Below, one piece after another: positions 49,416-49,796 of a stretch of 49,796 nucleotides of DNA; within the stretch, counting starts at the first letter, position 1, and every line of letters begins with the position of its first letter. The notes under the pieces were generated by a model. It searched no databases. It saw only the letters and a program-made list of their open reading frames with translations, and was not told the origin of the DNA. The position numbers and the translations under genes are program-made. This DNA is from a virus: IMG/VR virus record IMGVR_UViG_3300027797_000041, positions 1-49,796 of that record, one strand, 5' to 3'.

Positions 49416-49796
49416 ACTTACCTCTGGTAAAAGAAACTTAAAAGAATACGACCCCAGCAGATCTCCACCTGGCACACCCAATTATGCCACAGGTGTTGGC
49501 CCGGGTGTGACACCACAAATGACTGCCACTCCTAGCATGAAAACGGACCCACAACCTGGACCAGCACCGCAACTGCCCGCACCTGCAACTGATGCTGTGA
49601 CACCAGTGGCATCAGTGGCATCAGCCCCTGAACTGGAAGTACTTGATGCACCAAAACAGTTGGCAGGACCAAAGTCTACAGCGGCAAAACAAATTGGCAC
49701 AAATTATGATCCTAATGTGGTTGATGTTGTGGCCAAAGAAAAATCTCCTCAACCGGTCTTGGCAGCACCTGCTCTAACTACTGCACCTGCTCCAGA
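49402..49796 (+). CDS. Pro/Ala-rich protein (3' partial)
   Basis: Starts at ATG 49402 after AAGGAG (49391-49396) and is open to the end of the window, 131 codons. MQIYELTSGKRNLKEYDPS is followed by a low-complexity Pro/Ala/Thr stretch (PQPGPAPQLPAPAT), probably disordered. The short N-terminal peptide before a flexible region recalls internal head proteins, but the rest is cut off. Confidence 0.65.
   Translation, partial: MQIYELTSGKRNLKEYDPSRSPPGTPNYATGVGPGVTPQMTATPSMKTDPQPGPAPQLPAPATDAVTPVASVASAPELEVLDAPKQLAGPKSTAAKQIGTNYDPNVVDVVAKEKSPQPVLAAPALTTAPAP

Noticed and set aside
1-49796. tRNA, CRISPR array, insertion sequence or integration site
   Set aside because: Intergenic gaps are nearly all under 130 bases and none reads as a cloverleaf or a regular spaced repeat; no transposase or integrase motif was found by reading.

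Overview
The window is a stretch of a tailed-phage genome of the T4-like myovirus type. It carries recognisable relatives of T4 tail sheath gp18 (cut by the left edge), tail tube gp19, head-completion gp4, small and large terminase gp16/gp17, ssDNA-binding gp32, UvsX, a probable UvsY, UvsW, a probable clamp-loader small subunit gp62, primase gp61 and helicase gp41. Overlapping start/stop codons, long co-directional blocks and the many conserved small proteins resemble uncultivated aquatic T4-like phages. The host cannot be named from sequence alone; the large glycan-modification island suggests a Gram-negative bacterium with a decorated surface. I saw no tRNA, rRNA, integrase, transposase or CRISPR array.

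Layout. 1-9350: virion morphogenesis block on the plus strand (sheath, tube, a second tube-like protein, gp4, gp16, then head-core-like and small structural proteins, several with possible prohead-protease sites). 9362-16409: secreted thermonuclease, a radical-SAM/SGNH fusion, gp17 and a giant modular protein. 16416-18284 (minus): a glycosyltransferase-like protein with an internal duplication. 18431-22635: gp32, a radical SAM enzyme, UvsX, an acidic protein and a UvsY-like protein. 22651-33166: a 10.5-kb glycan/methylation island containing a seven-gene minus-strand operon. 33184-35364: an early region with four near-identical sigma70 promoters driving small proteins and an AAA+ ATPase, followed by two tiny membrane proteins and a strong terminator. 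35467-42301: an unknown three-gene cassette, UvsW, an SGNH protein, gp62-like, a zinc-finger protein and a 192-aa miniature relative of DNA polymerase III alpha. 42276-49796: a fibre protein, primase, helicase, a third radical SAM protein, a repeat-built fibre on the minus strand, and a truncated proline-rich protein at the right edge.

Regulation. Two promoter styles are visible. Early promoters read TTGACC-N17-TATAAT with an extended -10. Late-type boxes contain TAAATA, like the T4 late TATAAATA box. Many late boxes lie only 4-7 nt before the ATG with no Shine-Dalgarno, so these genes may be expressed from leaderless mRNAs; other genes keep good AGGAG sites. Together the genes describe a lytic phage that replicates and recombines its own DNA, packages it by headful terminase, and carries an unusually large kit to modify a sugar-based surface, either on the host or on the virion.
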